From assembly GCA_017411125.1 (NCBI GenBank), contig JAFPNP010000373.1:1-7349 (forward strand): a stretch of 7,349 nucleotides of DNA. The letters run 5' to 3'. The notes under the pieces were generated by a model. The model searched no databases. It saw only the letters and a list, made by a program, of their open reading frames with translations, and was not told the DNA's origin. The stretch comes from Kiritimatiellia bacterium. GTDB lineage: Bacteria; Verrucomicrobiota; Kiritimatiellia; RFP12; UBA1067. Made by a program: the position numbers and the translations under genes. This document shows, piece after piece, positions 6,158 through 7,349 of this stretch (position 1 is its first letter; each line of letters opens with the position of its first letter).

Positions 6158-7349
6158 CTACCGGGGCATCGTGCTTGGCGGGCGCACGGGGAAGGCGTTC
6201 TTCGCCGGTTCCGCGCCCATTTCAAGTTCAAGCATTCCGCCGTCCCTGACTTCCTTCGTGGCGATCCACATCCTGTCGAGCGGCTTGCCGTTCAATTTCG
6301 CGGAACGGATGTAGACGTTCGCCTTCGACACGCCGTTCGCCCGCACGGTGAACCGCCCGCCCTTCGCGTACTTCGGATCCAGCCGGAACGAGATTTCAGG
6401 GAACACCGGGCTTGTCACGATCCACACGCCGCTTCCGGGGCAGGCAGGGTGAAGTCCGCTCGCCGCCAGTATGTACCATGCGCTCATCTGCCCTTCGTCC
6501 TCGTTGCCAACATAGCCGTAGACCTCGTTTCCGTAGGCGCCTTCGCATATCCTGCGCGTCCACTTCTGCGTAAGCCAGGGCTTGCCGCAGAACGGAAACA
6601 TGAACGGTACGAGATGCGTGACCTCGTTCGGATGATTGTAGCAATCGCCCCAGAGAAATGTCGCGGGCGCCTTGTCGAAGAACAGTTCAAGCTCGTCGGC
6701 GAACTTCTTTTCTCCGCCCATGAGCGTCATCAGCCCGTAGACGTCGTGCGGAACGAACCATCCCTGCTGCCAGGGATTCGACTCTATCGCGCCCTGTCCG
6801 TGGACGTGGCGACCGCGCCACGGCGCCCACGTGCCGTCCGCGTTGCGCTGGCGCATCCACTTTACCTCTTCGCTCCAGATGTTCCTGTACCATCCGGCAC
6901 GTTCGTAGTAGCGTTTCGCGTCCTCTTTGCGCCCCTGCATTTCGGCGAGCTTTCCCATGCACCAGTCGTCGTATGCGTATTCGAGCGTGTGGGAGATTCC
7001 ACAGCCTTGCGGCGACCATCCACGTCCGTCGTTTCCGTTGACACGCGAAGTATGGTCGGCCATCTTCCACGCCAGATCCACGTCGTAGTCGCGGATGCCC
7101 TTCTCGTATGCGTCCGCCATGACAGGGATAATGGGGTTGCCGAGCATGCAGCCCGACGTGCATCCGAAGATGTCGAACACGGGCAGGAACGTGCGCGGCC
7201 CCAATTCCATCCATCGCATCATGGACGAGACCAGATCGTTCACGACGTCCGGGCGCACGAGGGTAAGGAGCGGCATTTCGCTGCGGAACACGTCCCACCC
7301 GCTGAACACGGTACGGGCGGTGAAGCGGTCGTTGCGGTATATCTTGCCG
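6158..7349 (-). CDS. Glycoside hydrolase family 92 alpha-mannosidase, C-terminal part (5' end outside window)
   Basis: Only the last 396 residues are present. The frame stays open through position 7349 (upstream residues include FTARTVFSGWDVFRS), so the GTG at 7309 is not the true start. GH92 enzymes are calcium-dependent inverting exo-alpha-mannosidases of about 700-760 aa, usually secreted, that trim high-mannose N-glycans or yeast mannan. Family signatures are SGWDVFRSEMPL, the acid-bearing segment IESNPWQQGWFVPHD (Glu at 6782-6784), YNHPNEVTHLVPF, and GNEDEGQMSAWY, whose Asp at 6497-6499 is the expected catalytic base near calcium. The C-terminus (LELEMGAEP) is also typical. The family's usual GNEP-type segment reads PNEVTH here, so linkage specificity should not be assumed. 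The gene converges on the coiled-coil gene with a 21-bp gap. Its promoter and signal peptide lie outside the window. Confidence 0.92.
   Translation of the reverse strand, partial: GKIYRNDRFTARTVFSGWDVFRSEMPLLTLVRPDVVNDLVSSMMRWMELGPRTFLPVFDIFGCTSGCMLGNPIIPVMADAYEKGIRDYDVDLAWKMADHTSRVNGNDGRGWSPQGCGISHTLEYAYDDWCMGKLAEMQGRKEDAKRYYERAGWYRNIWSEEVKWMRQRNADGTWAPWRGRHVHGQGAIESNPWQQGWFVPHDVYGLMTLMGGEKKFADELELFFDKAPATFLWGDCYNHPNEVTHLVPFMFPFCGKPWLTQKWTRRICEGAYGNEVYGYVGNEDEGQMSAWYILAASGLHPACPGSGVWIVTSPVFPEISFRLDPKYAKGGRFTVRANGVSKANVYIRSAKLNGKPLDRMWIATKEVRDGGMLELEMGAEPAKNAFPVRPPSTMPR

Noticed and set aside
7307..7309. GTG as the start of the GH92 gene.
   Set aside because: The frame is open through the window edge and continues GH92 homology upstream (residues before SGWD), so the gene is truncated by the window rather than starting here.

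Overview
This 7.3-kb, GC-rich (roughly 60-65% by eye) stretch looks chromosomal and bacterial. It is almost entirely coding. NrdG points to anaerobic growth, and a lipoprotein TolC homologue points to a Gram-negative envelope. The two glycoside hydrolases (GH97 and GH92) point to a consumer of complex or host glycans. The promoters resemble ordinary sigma-70 elements (TTGACT / TATAAT), and there is no SusC/SusD pair. Together with the GC content this argues against Bacteroidota and fits a gut-type member of the PVC group (Kiritimatiellota, Lentisphaerota or Verrucomicrobiota). That placement is an inference from gene content and style, not from a marker gene.

Layout. Positions 1-85 hold a GC-rich hairpin and a promoter. 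A two-gene unit follows: nrdG (86-583), which activates the anaerobic ribonucleotide reductase, overlaps by four bases an rlmI-like 23S rRNA m5C methyltransferase gene (580-1770). The 66-bp gap after it holds a terminator-like hairpin and a strong promoter. That promoter appears to start a second unit: a TolC-family outer-membrane lipoprotein (1837-3225), a secreted GH97 alpha-glycosidase (3278-5284), and an abutting gene (5285-6136) for a coiled-coil protein ending in a small HicA-like basic domain. A convergent gene on the minus strand (6158 to beyond 7349) encodes the C-terminal half or more of a GH92 alpha-mannosidase and is cut by the window edge.

The most notable observations are two. 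First, both first-in-operon genes have a -10 hexamer exactly 7 nt before the ATG and no useful Shine-Dalgarno, so their mRNAs should be leaderless. The internal genes instead use a Shine-Dalgarno or stop/start coupling. Second, the coiled-coil/HicA-like protein is unrecognised and is translationally coupled to a periplasmic or extracellular glycosidase. I found no CRISPR, tRNA, rRNA, insertion sequence or clear defence system.
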